64,000 nucleotides of DNA from Gammaproteobacteria bacterium (GTDB taxonomy: Bacteria > Pseudomonadota > Gammaproteobacteria > Pseudomonadales > Azotimanducaceae), in contig JAPPGA010000071.1 in assembly GCA_028821515.1 (NCBI GenBank), positions 1 to 64,000 of the forward strand. The letters are read 5' to 3'. The position numbers were made by a program, and so were the translations under genes. Numbering within the stretch: position 1 is the stretch's first letter; each line of letters starts with the position of its first letter. The notes under the pieces were generated by a model. The model was given only the letters and a program-made list of their open reading frames with translations. It was not told the origin of the DNA and made no database searches. Of this stretch, positions 51,686-60,089 are shown piece after piece.

Positions 51686-52540
51686 TCAGGTATCGTGAAC
51701 GGCACGACCTCCAACTGTGCCTATGTACACAAGCTCCTTTCCGAAAATGCTCAAGTCGGCGGGTCCGAATCCTCCGGGAACCGGGCGCCCCTTCTTGCTG
51801 CACTTCACGAAGTCGTCGATTCGAATCGGCGTTACGACACCCAGGTTGATTTTTCGCTGCTTCTTTCCTGGGGTATCCGCGGTCGGGAACAGTTCGCCTT
51901 GAGCACCACCATCGGACTTCACCGTATTCGAGTCTTCAATGGGTACCGTCTTGTCGGGCTCGAATGAATCAAGCCTCCACAAGATCCCGTCTCCGAAGTC
52001 GAAGTAAACGTCGCCAGTGGCGTTGCTCCAGTTGTGGAAGAGCTTACTCTTCCCAATCCACTCCACTGGAAACGCAAGCGGATTGCGTCGAGTTGGTCGG
52101 CTAGAACGGCCCATGTGAAAGTAGCTTCTGTCGAGGGTTTGGCTGCGTCCGTCAGATCCGCACCGGTCCCCATTCACTACCCAGACAATCTTGCCGTAGA
52201 ACTTCTCTCGACTCCGCATTTCGTCCGGGTGGATCGGCGAATTCTGCATCTCGATCACCAATCCGTTTGGAGTCTTCACGTCCGCAATGTGCTTCTCTGC
52301 CGTCACGGGATCGCGATGAACGACTTCCTGCCAAGCAATCGGGAACCGGTCCTTCCATGACCGATGCCACTTGGTTTCCGACTCCCACCAAGAGTCGCAA
52401 TCTCCCCGCCGCCTGTGCGCCCAATGCCAGACCACATGGTTGCCGCACTTGGCTATCGTCTGGCTACCGCAGCACGGGCACGTCCCCCTCAACCGAGGCC
52501 GCGCCTCAGTCCGCGTGCCGTCAACGAGCGCGTATCTCAC
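51686..52540 (-). CDS. Competence-CoiA-like nuclease family protein (284 aa)
   Basis: N-terminal zinc-like motif CPCCGSQTIAKCGNHVVWHWAH, then HRSWKDRFP and the nuclease core HIADVKTPNGLVIEMQNSPI with Asp87, Glu97 and Gln99, followed by REKFYGKIVWVVNG. This D-ExQ pattern is the CoiA/PD-(D/E)xK type in which the lysine is replaced. The GTG start at 52540 gives RYALVDG, typical of the family. The C-terminal part (about 165-284) is unlike CoiA and includes a Lys-rich linker (GKKQRKINLG). Last gene of a minus-strand group after the PIN and membrane genes, or independent (160-base gap). DNA processing is inferred. Confidence 0.8.
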   Translation of the reverse strand: MRYALVDGTRTEARPRLRGTCPCCGSQTIAKCGNHVVWHWAHRRRGDCDSWWESETKWHRSWKDRFPIAWQEVVHRDPVTAEKHIADVKTPNGLVIEMQNSPIHPDEMRSREKFYGKIVWVVNGDRCGSDGRSQTLDRSYFHMGRSSRPTRRNPLAFPVEWIGKSKLFHNWSNATGDVYFDFGDGILWRLDSFEPDKTVPIEDSNTVKSDGGAQGELFPTADTPGKKQRKINLGVVTPIRIDDFVKCSKKGRPVPGGFGPADLSIFGKELVYIGTVGGRAVHDT

Positions 52541-52699
52541 AGTGCATCCTCTTCGCCAACTCGCCAGCAGGGCCGATTACGCTAGAGAGGGCCGTAATCA
52601 CAGTACACTCCAGCGCCGCCCTGGCCTGACCAGCGCGGTCACGAGGAACGATAGTTTCGCCCTTCGCCGCCCCTTGCCACTTGACCCAACCCGCCGCGG

Positions 52700-53806
52700 T
52701 CATTTGTATGGCCATTCGTCACCCGCTCCGTCCGAGACCTCCAGGTCCTGGCTCAGAAACCCGACGGAACCGAGCCCGAAGTCCTCCCCGTCCCGTACCA
52801 GTTCGACAAAGATCTTGGCCGCAACGACGTCCCGGATTTCCGCGACCCCCGTCTCGGCGCCGTAGTAGCGCTGATCCTCGCGGTCCCACCAAGCCTCAGA
52901 TACGTCGGTGTAGTCAATCTCGGCGGAGACCGCCAACCTAGCGTCAGCCACGCATGCTACCTGTTTCTCGTCGACGCGCAGGATCGTGACATCCGCGACC
53001 GACTCGAGTTCCTCGACCTCCAGCGCCAGCACGTCGCCTTCGAGATACCGGTCGCCACGGTACTCCCCGCCCATCTCGCCAATACCCTGCGCAAGCCCGT
53101 CCAGCAACGCGGCGCGGAAGGACGGTTCGTCGAACGCGTCCCGCGCCGCGTCGGCGATGTCGTGTCCTTCCGCTGATCCGACCAGGGCGAGGAGACGATG
53201 AAGACCTTCGACGGCGATCAAGTGCTCGCTTGCCCGAGCGGCCCGACCGACCGCCTTGTCTTTGGACACGACGTAGACCCGTTCCTGCGCCGCCGCACAC
53301 CAGTTCTCGACCGCGAGCAGCGCGAATGCATCCGGAAATTCCTTGCTCCCCTCGCTATCGAACGGTGCCTGCCGTTCGAAGTACCGGTCAAGTACTGGTC
53401 CCACCAGTTGATCTGAGGCAGCGTGTACTCGCGCCTTCCAATCGAATCGAACCGTCCACTCGAAGTCGCGATAGGCGGCGCTGTCCTCCGACGGTTCCAG
53501 GGCCTGCGGGACCGGCAGCCCGTCACCCGTGTGCCGGTAGCGCCGGTTCCAGCGTTGCAGCTGTCGGGCAACACTATTCGCCTTGTTCGCCAGCTCCCGC
53601 TCCATGTCCCCGATCTGGCGGCGCACCTCGCGCAGGGTAACGTCCGTCGTGTGCAGCACGAACACCCCGTCCTCCACGTAGCGACCAAGGACTTGCATCG
53701 GTTTCGCGTACAGGTTGTGGCCGCAGGATTTGTACACCTCCGTGTCCAGGAAGATGTGCCGAGTCTCCAACCCGACCGACTGTTCCCCCTTTCGCGGCTT
53801 AGCCAC
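52700..53806 (-). CDS. PIN-domain protein of the DUF4935 type (368 aa)
   Basis: HIFLDTEVYKSCGHN near the start with Asp21 as first acidic residue, then TTDVTLREVRRQIGDME, EFPDAFALLAVENWC with the mid acid and VYVVSKDKAVGRAA with the final Asp: the arrangement of PIN RNases. The C-terminal third (about 235-368) is acidic and beta-rich (EGDVLALEVEELESVADVTIL, YTDVSEAWWDREDQ) and is not a known domain to me. Probable ribonuclease, in defence or translation control (inference). 84 bases from the membrane-protein gene upstream on the same strand. Confidence 0.78.
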   Translation of the reverse strand: MAKPRKGEQSVGLETRHIFLDTEVYKSCGHNLYAKPMQVLGRYVEDGVFVLHTTDVTLREVRRQIGDMERELANKANSVARQLQRWNRRYRHTGDGLPVPQALEPSEDSAAYRDFEWTVRFDWKARVHAASDQLVGPVLDRYFERQAPFDSEGSKEFPDAFALLAVENWCAAAQERVYVVSKDKAVGRAARASEHLIAVEGLHRLLALVGSAEGHDIADAARDAFDEPSFRAALLDGLAQGIGEMGGEYRGDRYLEGDVLALEVEELESVADVTILRVDEKQVACVADARLAVSAEIDYTDVSEAWWDREDQRYYGAETGVAEIRDVVAAKIFVELVRDGEDFGLGSVGFLSQDLEVSDGAGDEWPYK

Positions 53807-53890
53807 GCTCCGGTCCGTTCATCAGTCGGCTGCAGTTTTCTATCCCCGCTCGCCTGGCCACGCAGAGTCGCCGCCGTGTGCGTTGTCGAT

Positions 53891-55192
53891 TCACCGCCTT
53901 ATGGACTTGGTAAACGCAAACGCCCACACCCCGATCCAGAGCACCTCAATGAGCCCGGCAAGCTTCAGCAGAGTCTTCGCGGAGGCGGATACGGACTCGT
54001 ATTGGCCCTTCACGATTCCGCCAATACTGGCCTCATACGCCGCGATTTCAGTTAAGGGTCGAAGCGTCAGGTCAATCCAATGCGAGACACTGAAGCCGTC
54101 GATCAAAATAGCCGGCAGGCCGTTGATCACAACGTAGCCGCCAACCAGCATCGCCAACGGGCGCAGCCAAGACCTGTAGAAATCAGACGACCAGCGCCTC
54201 CAACCGTACAGGATCCGATCCTGCCAGTATTCGATCCAGACCCGGAAATCGAATACCGATGGCGCGTCCCGACCTCTGTTCAGAAAGTACTCGATTCGCT
54301 CTAGCTGCTTGTCCAGCACTGTTAGCTGGCGGCTGTCATGGTTGAAGGCTGCCAGCCTTCTCATCATAAGAAACAACGACCTGTGTTGCAGGCAATTGTG
54401 GAAGGAGGGGTCGATCTTCTCGCGAGGGCCAAAATAGATCGAAGTCTGTTTGCCTTCATCTGCGTCCACGATCAGGTCAACGTTCAACCGATCGATGCGG
54501 TTCATCCCGGTGATTTCGATCGAGGAGTAACCCTCTTGAATCCACAGATCGCCTACTCGCTTGTTTGCCACGAACGCAATTTTGCCTAGATTCCGCCAAC
54601 CTTTATCGCTAGAGGGCTGGTCGGAATCGTCCTTCCCTCTCCCGGCGGCTACGCAACGCGTCTGGATCGTCTTGCCTCCGAAATCGTTTCCGACAAACGA
54701 AACCCTACTCCCGCTCTCGAAGGCGAATATCCAGGCGCCACCACGACTTCCGGAAGGAAAGCGAAACTCGCTTTCGTGGAACCGGAACGAGCCACGCCAA
54801 GGAAAAGCGACTACCCACATATTCGGCGACGGGCACCGAAAGCGGCACCGTTCAAAGTGCCACTTCGCATTGGAAATGGGATGCCAGTCTGCTATCTCAT
54901 CCCATGCCGACCTGTCATCCAGCTCAATCTCCAGGTCGCGGACGACAACGTTGTCGATCTCGAAAATGTGGCGTTCGCTGTTCAGTGGCAGCGTTTTGTC
55001 CCAGTGTTTCGCCGAGACGAAGGTAATGTGTTCATGGAGCCCCTGCTCGCGCACGTATTCAGATGATCGTTCGAAGTCCCAAGACGCGGATCGTTCCGTC
55101 CGACGAATCAACGATCGCTCACTGATCTCCCTAGACACTTCGACGAGTCGTGTGAGCGTGATGCGCTTACGTTTTCGCTTCGCGCTTCCCAC
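53891..55192 (-). CDS. Membrane protein with beta-helix-like N-terminal part (433 aa)
   Basis: A GTG start gives a Lys/Arg-rich N-terminus (AKRKRKRITLTRLVE). Residues 90-270 have a repetitive beta pattern with short loops (WHFERCRFRCPSPNMWVVAF, SFRFHESEFRF, RVSFVGNDFGG, SIEITGMNRIDRL) like pentapeptide-type or right-handed-helix proteins. The C-terminal third has a tryptophan-rich juxtamembrane stretch and hydrophobic helices (SWLRPLAMLVGGYVVINGLP and LKLAGLIEVLWIGVWAFAF). The last segment resembles the membrane part of pentapeptide ion-channel-like proteins. Precedes the PIN gene on the minus strand. A membrane effector is possible. Confidence 0.7.
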   Translation of the reverse strand: MGSAKRKRKRITLTRLVEVSREISERSLIRRTERSASWDFERSSEYVREQGLHEHITFVSAKHWDKTLPLNSERHIFEIDNVVVRDLEIELDDRSAWDEIADWHPISNAKWHFERCRFRCPSPNMWVVAFPWRGSFRFHESEFRFPSGSRGGAWIFAFESGSRVSFVGNDFGGKTIQTRCVAAGRGKDDSDQPSSDKGWRNLGKIAFVANKRVGDLWIQEGYSSIEITGMNRIDRLNVDLIVDADEGKQTSIYFGPREKIDPSFHNCLQHRSLFLMMRRLAAFNHDSRQLTVLDKQLERIEYFLNRGRDAPSVFDFRVWIEYWQDRILYGWRRWSSDFYRSWLRPLAMLVGGYVVINGLPAILIDGFSVSHWIDLTLRPLTEIAAYEASIGGIVKGQYESVSASAKTLLKLAGLIEVLWIGVWAFAFTKSIRR

Positions 55193-55457
55193 GGGGTTCC
55201 TTATTCCTCCGAGTGTCAGGGCCGTAGGCTAGGACATTCCGTCCGACGGGAGCAACACGATCTAGGCGTCCCTCCGATAGCTCGAGGGTGCGACGGTCGA
55301 GTGCGCCAAACGTGTCCGGCTGCACCTTGATTGCCGGACGGCCATTCCGGACACGCTCGGTCGTCGCGCCGAACTGCACGGCGTCCCGATCCGGCGGCAC
55401 CCCGCCGTGTCGGGGAACGGTCCCGTATTCCGACAGCAGGCCGTGGGGCTGGCTCAT
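55167..55457 (-). CDS. Possible small protein upstream of the membrane gene
   Basis: The frame from ATG at 55457 (an in-frame TTG lies at 55472) ends overlapping the membrane-protein start by 26 bases. The product (MSQPHGLLSEYGTVPRHG, then PAIKVQPDTFGALDRRTLEL) is about 96 residues, neither hydrophobic nor clearly low-complexity. No family is recognised. It is the only reasonable frame in the 345 bases before the next plus-strand gene and may not be real. Confidence 0.3.
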   Translation of the reverse strand: MSQPHGLLSEYGTVPRHGGVPPDRDAVQFGATTERVRNGRPAIKVQPDTFGALDRRTLELSEGRLDRVAPVGRNVLAYGPDTRRNKEPRGKREAKT

Positions 55458-55537
55458 GGCAGCGCTGGACAACCAGCTCCAACCGCGCCCAAACTGTCAG
55501 TCGCGCAAGCACACCGTGAACCAGGAGGCCTGAGCCT

Positions 55538-55768
55538 GTGAAAAAAGAGACCATCGGCAAGTTAGTGGGGGGAACCGCTGGCGCAGGTATCGGCGCCTAC
55601 ATTGGACTTGGTATTGGCATTGCCGCCGCAGGAACCGCCATTGCGGGCACTTGGCCAGTACTCCTAGTCGGCGCGCTGGTAGGAGGCGTGGTCGGCAATG
55701 AGGTCGGCAAACGCGCCAAGCGAAAACAGGCCAACACCGAACTGGACGACATATCCAGGAGCCACTAG
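55538..55768 (+). CDS. Small glycine-zipper membrane protein (76 aa)
   Basis: GTG start after AGGAGG (55521-55526). Two Gly/Ala-rich hydrophobic segments (GGTAGAGIGAYIGLGIGIAA and PVLLVGALVGGVVG) with small-residue GxxxG spacing make a glycine-zipper hairpin, followed by a Lys/Arg-rich turn and a polar tail. Such proteins are common small membrane or phage-related proteins, some pore-forming. Neighbouring small gene 15 bases downstream; no toxin-antitoxin pattern is certain. Confidence 0.6.
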   Translation: MKKETIGKLVGGTAGAGIGAYIGLGIGIAAAGTAIAGTWPVLLVGALVGGVVGNEVGKRAKRKQANTELDDISRSH

Positions 55769-55783
55769 ACTCGGCACGCGTTC

Positions 55784-56041
55784 GTGCGGCGCGACGCACT
55801 GGCGATCCAGGAGCTTGAATTGGCAAAAGTCCACATCGATCCCAAGGGTAACGTCATGATCGAAGAGGGCCCTGTAACTTGGAACTTGAACCTTCGGGAC
55901 CCGTCCGGTCGCCCGCTGGGCCGTTTCTCCGTGAACTCGACGGGTCTGAGTTGGCACCCTAAGAATGGCGCGAACCAGTTGATCGATTGGCCCACGTTCA
56001 TCGCTATGATGGAGGCACGCTCGGCAGGACCTGCGCATTAG
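55784..56041 (+). CDS. Small protein of unknown function (85 aa)
   Basis: Starts at GTG 55784, or at TTG near 55818 six bases after GGAG. The conserved-looking part is LAKVHIDPKGNVMIEEGPVT, GRPLGRFSVNSTGLSWHP and QLIDWPTFIAMME, a compact alpha/beta layout that resembles small uncharacterised proteins found with restriction or integrative loci. It follows the glycine-zipper gene by 15 bases. The next gene's start is near. No domain name can be given. Confidence 0.45.
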   Translation: MRRDALAIQELELAKVHIDPKGNVMIEEGPVTWNLNLRDPSGRPLGRFSVNSTGLSWHPKNGANQLIDWPTFIAMMEARSAGPAH

Positions 56042-56072
56042 AGAAACGCGTCTACCGAACCCCGACGAGACC

Positions 56073-57188
56073 TTGCCTTTGGCGGGCTTTGTTCATCTGC
56101 TTCGACTAGTCAGGTACGCACCACATCCAGAAGACGTCCGTTTTCCAGCCTGCTGCCCGCGATCCCTGCATCGGGCGTCTCGACGCGCATACAAACCCAA
56201 ACAGCAAGCGTCCGCGCAAGCGGGGCATCTGTCTCGCCACCACCTCGGGATGAGAATTTGCTCCGATTGCAGAGCACCACAAGCCGATCACCCAGGACCG
56301 ACTCAGTTGACTGTACGCAGGCCACGCACAAGCCCGTATACCTTGGCCCAGCAACGCTGCCGGTCAGTGGGCCTCCAACGATGCTGCGGCCCCATAGCAT
56401 TGATGCTGCTGCTTGAACTGCCGTTTGAACATGCCGTTGCCGCCTGCGCCGTTCGCGGCAGGTTCAGGGGCCATACCGGAGGTACCAAGAGCACGCGGCG
56501 TGTCCTGAAGTCCCTCGGCATGACCTTGCACAAAGTCTCCAAAGCGGAGGCGGGACTACTACACCGCGGCAGCACCCTCAAGGACCTGCAAAATGTCCTC
56601 CAGCAGGGCTCCTGGCCAAGCGGCAGATACCTCGTCTCATCCAAGCGTGACGATGACCCCGTGCGCGAAGAGATCTTCCACGCCTCTGCCGTCGTCGACG
56701 GTCAACTGCTTGACGGGAAAGGGAACATTAGAAAGCCACTACGCATCACGGCCATCCGCCGTGTCGAGGGCGCCCTCCCACGCGCCAGGTCCAAAGCCGC
56801 CAACGACGCCAAGACCATCCGGCTGGCGCAACAGCCGGTCGCCATCGGCAAGCTCTCCTGCCTATCCAAGCTCGTCGGCAGACGCCAGCGCCTCGCCTCA
56901 GCATTCGGCCTAGCTTTTCTGCATCCCGGCGGTCGCAGGAAACGCGGGGACACGATCGTCGAGTGGTATCCTCTGCGGCTCGCTCGTCAACCTCAGGCAG
57001 CCCCGGACTCGAACGTCCGCAGCCTTGCCGTCGGATTTCGAGACATCCTCAAAACCGACTTCACGACATTGCGGCCCGTTCTCATCGACCGCCACGGAAG
57101 GCCAAAACACGGCAATATTCGTGTCCGACGCGTCACCAAGCCCCGCCCACGCGGGCGCCCGGCCCGGGTCCGGTTCAAACAAGGCTGA
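56073..57188 (+). CDS. Cysteine-peptidase-like protein (C39/papain-like fold suggested)
   Basis: The recognisable part is residues 100-215: GLQRCCGPIALMLLLELP with Cys104/Cys105 at a helix start, GTKSTRRVLKSLGM, GRYLVSSKRDD and FHASAVVDGQLLDG with His203. A Cys at the N-terminus of a helix and a downstream HASxVxDG is the pattern of C39-like and papain-fold peptidases. The first 80-90 residues (Arg/His/Pro-rich, MRICSDCRAPQADHPG) look non-coding, so the true start may be near TTG 56307. The C-terminal 100 residues are basic. Not part of an ABC or lantibiotic locus, so a defence or processing role is possible. Function is unproven. Confidence 0.5.
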   Translation: MPLAGFVHLLRLVRYAPHPEDVRFPACCPRSLHRASRRAYKPKQQASAQAGHLSRHHLGMRICSDCRAPQADHPGPTQLTVRRPRTSPYTLAQQRCRSVGLQRCCGPIALMLLLELPFEHAVAACAVRGRFRGHTGGTKSTRRVLKSLGMTLHKVSKAEAGLLHRGSTLKDLQNVLQQGSWPSGRYLVSSKRDDDPVREEIFHASAVVDGQLLDGKGNIRKPLRITAIRRVEGALPRARSKAANDAKTIRLAQQPVAIGKLSCLSKLVGRRQRLASAFGLAFLHPGGRRKRGDTIVEWYPLRLARQPQAAPDSNVRSLAVGFRDILKTDFTTLRPVLIDRHGRPKHGNIRVRRVTKPRPRGRPARVRFKQG

Positions 57189-57256
57189 CTGCGTCTTGCC
57201 CGCGCCCAGCCGGTCCCGCTTTATCGCTCCTTCCAACCAATCTTGTGGACTAGCCA

Positions 57257-58279
57257 ATGCAGCAGATTCACATTTTTTTCGCTTGGCAAACCGACTCGCC
57301 GCTCGACTCCAACCGCGACGCTATTCGCCGCGCACTCGCTAAGGCGAAGGAAGTCCTCGAGTCCAGACGCGCCGATACCGAGGTGATTCTCGATGAGGCT
57401 ACACGGGGCACTCCAGGCAGTCCTGATATTCCCTCCACAATCCTCCAGAAGATAAGACAGGCGGATGTGTTCGTGGCCGACATAACAACGATCAATAGGA
57501 CTGAGAACCACGATCCCCCGAGGCCGTGTCCGAATCCCAACGTCGTCTACGAGCTTGGCTATGCTGTTGCTCGACGTGGTTGGCACAGGATAATCGCACT
57601 CTTCAACGAGGCGCATGGCCAGTTTCCCAAAGACCTCCCGTTCGACATCGCCAAACAGAGAGTTAGCCCGTTTCATTTGGCGTCCCCCGCCCCTGCCGGC
57701 AAGGCCCCAATCCCACAACTAGCTGATTGGATCGAACGCATTCTCGATACCCCTCTGGATGAGCTTGACCGTGAGGTCTTACTCGACCCGGAGGAGGCGA
57801 CGAAACGCAGAAGAGATCTTCGAACGCTACAACGCCTGTTGCTCAGCTTGCACATTCCAACCATCGAGGACTTCCTCAATCGCCTGCCTCACCGTATCGA
57901 TGATCCAATCTTCTGGTATTCGGAGTCGTTCCTCGGCTCCATCGATACCGGCGTCTTTCATCTCTACGACGCTGATGCCTACGAACACGTCCATGCCCTC
58001 GCTAGCGCGTGGCGACGCACCCTTGATCACGGTGAACAGTACGACTCGCACCCTGGCTCAAAATCCTATGTCTTCTCGAACGTTGGCGATCTCCCGCTAC
58101 CCGACGACCGCCAAGCGATCTGGAACAAAATCGACGACGCGCGCCGCGACGCAGCGACGGCCTTGCGGTCGCTTCTCCATCACGTTCGAGAGAATTACGT
58201 AGAGATCGACCTCGTCGAGACCAGCGAAGCTGCACTTCGCGCCTACATTGACTTCATGGGGGATCTAGACACTGGCTGA
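57257..58279 (+). CDS. TIR-like nucleotide-binding effector protein (340 aa)
   Basis: Residues 1-115 form a flavodoxin-like domain: QIHIFFAWQTDSP, NRDAIRRALAKA, ILDEATRGTPGSPDIPSTIL, ADVFVADITTIN and PNPNVVYELGYAVARRG with Glu99 in the catalytic position, then RIIALFNEAHG. This is the TIR-like family often called TIR-like or TIR_2 nucleotide-binding protein, distinct in motif detail from the one at 2.9 kb. The C-terminal half (about 150-340) is all-alpha (RRRDLRTLQRLLLSLHIPTI, TALRSLLHHVRENY) and may be a sensor. Follows the peptidase-like gene by 68 bases and precedes the GIY-YIG and SIR2 genes on the same strand. Confidence 0.8.
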   Translation: MQQIHIFFAWQTDSPLDSNRDAIRRALAKAKEVLESRRADTEVILDEATRGTPGSPDIPSTILQKIRQADVFVADITTINRTENHDPPRPCPNPNVVYELGYAVARRGWHRIIALFNEAHGQFPKDLPFDIAKQRVSPFHLASPAPAGKAPIPQLADWIERILDTPLDELDREVLLDPEEATKRRRDLRTLQRLLLSLHIPTIEDFLNRLPHRIDDPIFWYSESFLGSIDTGVFHLYDADAYEHVHALASAWRRTLDHGEQYDSHPGSKSYVFSNVGDLPLPDDRQAIWNKIDDARRDAATALRSLLHHVRENYVEIDLVETSEAALRAYIDFMGDLDTG

Positions 58280-58388
58280 CCACCCCCGATGCAACCGGCA
58301 ATGCTGCATGGAAGACTGCCCGTGCTCCGCGGACTCCTCAAAAGCAGCCAAATTGACCTCGCCAATTCGACCCACCATACTCGCGCCA

Positions 58389-58616
58389 ATGCCTTCCACT
58401 ACTCCGACTGCCGCCACCTACAGATACCGCTTCCTCGTCGGTTCCCGCATCGTGCACCAAGGCATCACCACGGACCTTGAACGCCGCGAGCGCGAACACC
58501 GGCGCCGATGGCCGGACGGACGCATCGAAGCCGTCGGTGGACCTACATCTCACGCCGAAGCATGGGAGTGGGAACGGCAGCAGCTCGCGAGCGGTCGATC
58601 GGCCCACCCCGGCTAG
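58389..58616 (+). CDS. Mini GIY-YIG-like protein (75 aa)
   Basis: From ATG at 58389 the protein reads PSTTPTAATYRYRFLVGSRI then VHQGITTDLERREREHRRRW and GRIEAVGGPTSHAEAWEWER. The Y-x-Y...H-x-GIT-x-DL-x-R-x-x-EH layout is that of the first half of GIY-YIG nucleases, where a first Tyr, GIT (YIG-equivalent) and an Arg/His pair make the active site. It lacks most of the rest of the domain, so it may be inactive or act only in a complex. 109 bases after the TIR-like gene and 29 before the SIR2-like start. Confidence 0.6.
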   Translation: MPSTTPTAATYRYRFLVGSRIVHQGITTDLERREREHRRRWPDGRIEAVGGPTSHAEAWEWERQQLASGRSAHPG

Positions 58617-58645
58617 AGCGCCCCGCTTCGCAATCCAGCGGCCTC

Positions 58646-59692
58646 GTGACCTCGCCCGACAAGCCCCGCCGCGTGTATGTCACCGGCGCCGGCTTCACCC
58701 GAGCTTTCGTTCCGCGCGCCCCGTTGCTCGTCGGCGACTTCGAGAACGACCGTCTCGTCGACGCCGTCCGCAGTCTACCGGCAGCGAGCCGGGTTCTCGA
58801 AGCCGAGCGTAACCGGCACCCGGACGGCTTCATCGACGTCGAGCGTCTGATGACGCGCCTCCACGAACTTATGCCTTATGACCACCGCCACGGCTCGGCA
58901 GACCAATTCGCCTTCCTGCTCGCCGAGCTTAAGAACGCTTTCCTACGGACGATTCAGAGCGCTCTGGACGGTGTCGAGACTCGGTCCGATAGCGACCTCG
59001 TTGCCTTCGCTCGCCACTGCGCCGATGCGAATGCCACCTGCATCACCTTCAACTACGACGACCTCCTCGATGCGGCCCTGTCGGCCGCGGGCAACTGGAA
59101 TCCGTACTGGGGATATGGCTTCTTCTGCCAGCCGTCCGCCAACACGGTCTCGACGTTCTCCCAAGGACCGCACGCTTCGGGCCAGCTCCTGCTCAAGCTG
59201 CACGGCTCCGTCAACTGGTGGCCTCGGCTCGGCTACGCCAAGCCCTACGCGCTCGACGCCATCGTCCATCATCACGACTGGGAGGGGATGTCACGACGCC
59301 TGTTTCCCCGTGATGTGCTTGCCCGCCACCTCGAGCCCGAGCCAGTCATTGTTCCCCCCGTCCTCTCCAAGTCGGATCTCGTCGCGCAGCCCGTGCTGCG
59401 CCTCGTCTGGTCCCTGGCATACGACCATCTGTCCACGGCTGACGCCGTGACCTTCATCGGCTACTCGTTCCCCGCGACTGACACCGCAGCCCGAGTGCTC
59501 TTTGACGAGGCGCTGGCTGATCTCCCGCCCGACGCAGTCACCGTGGTCGGTCTCGAAACTGACGAGATCAGAGCCTCGGCCTTGAAGACCAGATATCGGG
59601 ACGTCCTCGACGCCATCCCGGACGACCACTTCTTTCTGGACGGTGCCCTAGACTGGGTTCAACGTCTGCCTAGACCTGACCCGCAGCCCTGA
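58646..59692 (+). CDS. SIR2-like protein, probable NAD+ hydrolase (348 aa)
   Basis: GTG at 58646 gives TSPDKPRRVYVTGAGFTRAF, the first strand and NAD-binding loop of the SIR2-like family; earlier starts would run through the GIY-YIG gene. Further on are CITFNYDDLLDAALS (Asn/Asp NAD site), LLKLHGSVNWW (catalytic His) and FIGYSFPATDTAARVLF. The Cys-zinc module of deacetylating sirtuins is missing, as in defence-type SIR2 NADases. At about 350 residues it is a single-domain version. The last gene before the phytase region. NADase activity on infection is inferred from family knowledge. Confidence 0.8.
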   Translation: MTSPDKPRRVYVTGAGFTRAFVPRAPLLVGDFENDRLVDAVRSLPAASRVLEAERNRHPDGFIDVERLMTRLHELMPYDHRHGSADQFAFLLAELKNAFLRTIQSALDGVETRSDSDLVAFARHCADANATCITFNYDDLLDAALSAAGNWNPYWGYGFFCQPSANTVSTFSQGPHASGQLLLKLHGSVNWWPRLGYAKPYALDAIVHHHDWEGMSRRLFPRDVLARHLEPEPVIVPPVLSKSDLVAQPVLRLVWSLAYDHLSTADAVTFIGYSFPATDTAARVLFDEALADLPPDAVTVVGLETDEIRASALKTRYRDVLDAIPDDHFFLDGALDWVQRLPRPDPQP

Positions 59693-60089
59693 CCCGCTCC
59701 CGACGCTCGGGTGAATCGTTCGAATCTAGGGGGCGTTTCCGTGGACACAACGGGATTTGGGCGACCCGCCCTACGGGGGGCCAAGCTGTCGTGCTACGCA
59801 CCGAGCCCCGGAGTACCGGGTCTCCGTCCTGCGGGCTTCGATCCCTGTCGGGGAGGCGGCCGAAGCCTGCCTCATACGCTCGACAGGTTCGCTCAGCCTT
59901 CGTCGCTACGAGGCGCTCCTTCGCGCGCATCGAAAACGGGAGGTGGTCACCGCGACGTTCCAGAAGGCCCCGCTCAGGCCCTCAAAACCTCGTTGCGCTA
60001 CACGTAACCAAACGAGTACCTGAAATGGACAGGTACAGGAAAATTCATTATTATCAATGGGTTGATGCAACTACCACGCCGTGGCGGTG
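59693..60089. other. Gene-free right edge of the 44-60 kb block, with an inverted repeat
   Basis: About 400 GC-rich bases with overlapping frames in several phases and no family resemblance. GTACCTG-aaatgga-CAGGTAC at 60016-60036 is a perfect 7-bp inverted repeat, followed by an AT-rich stretch (AAAATTCATTATTATCAATG). No tRNA, attachment site or integrase could be recognised. It also carries the 3' end of the phytase transcript. Confidence 0.45.

Noticed and set aside
59820-59880. tRNA-like stretch (GGCTTCGATCCCTG)
   Set aside because: Resembles a T-arm for a few bases, but no cloverleaf could be drawn around it.
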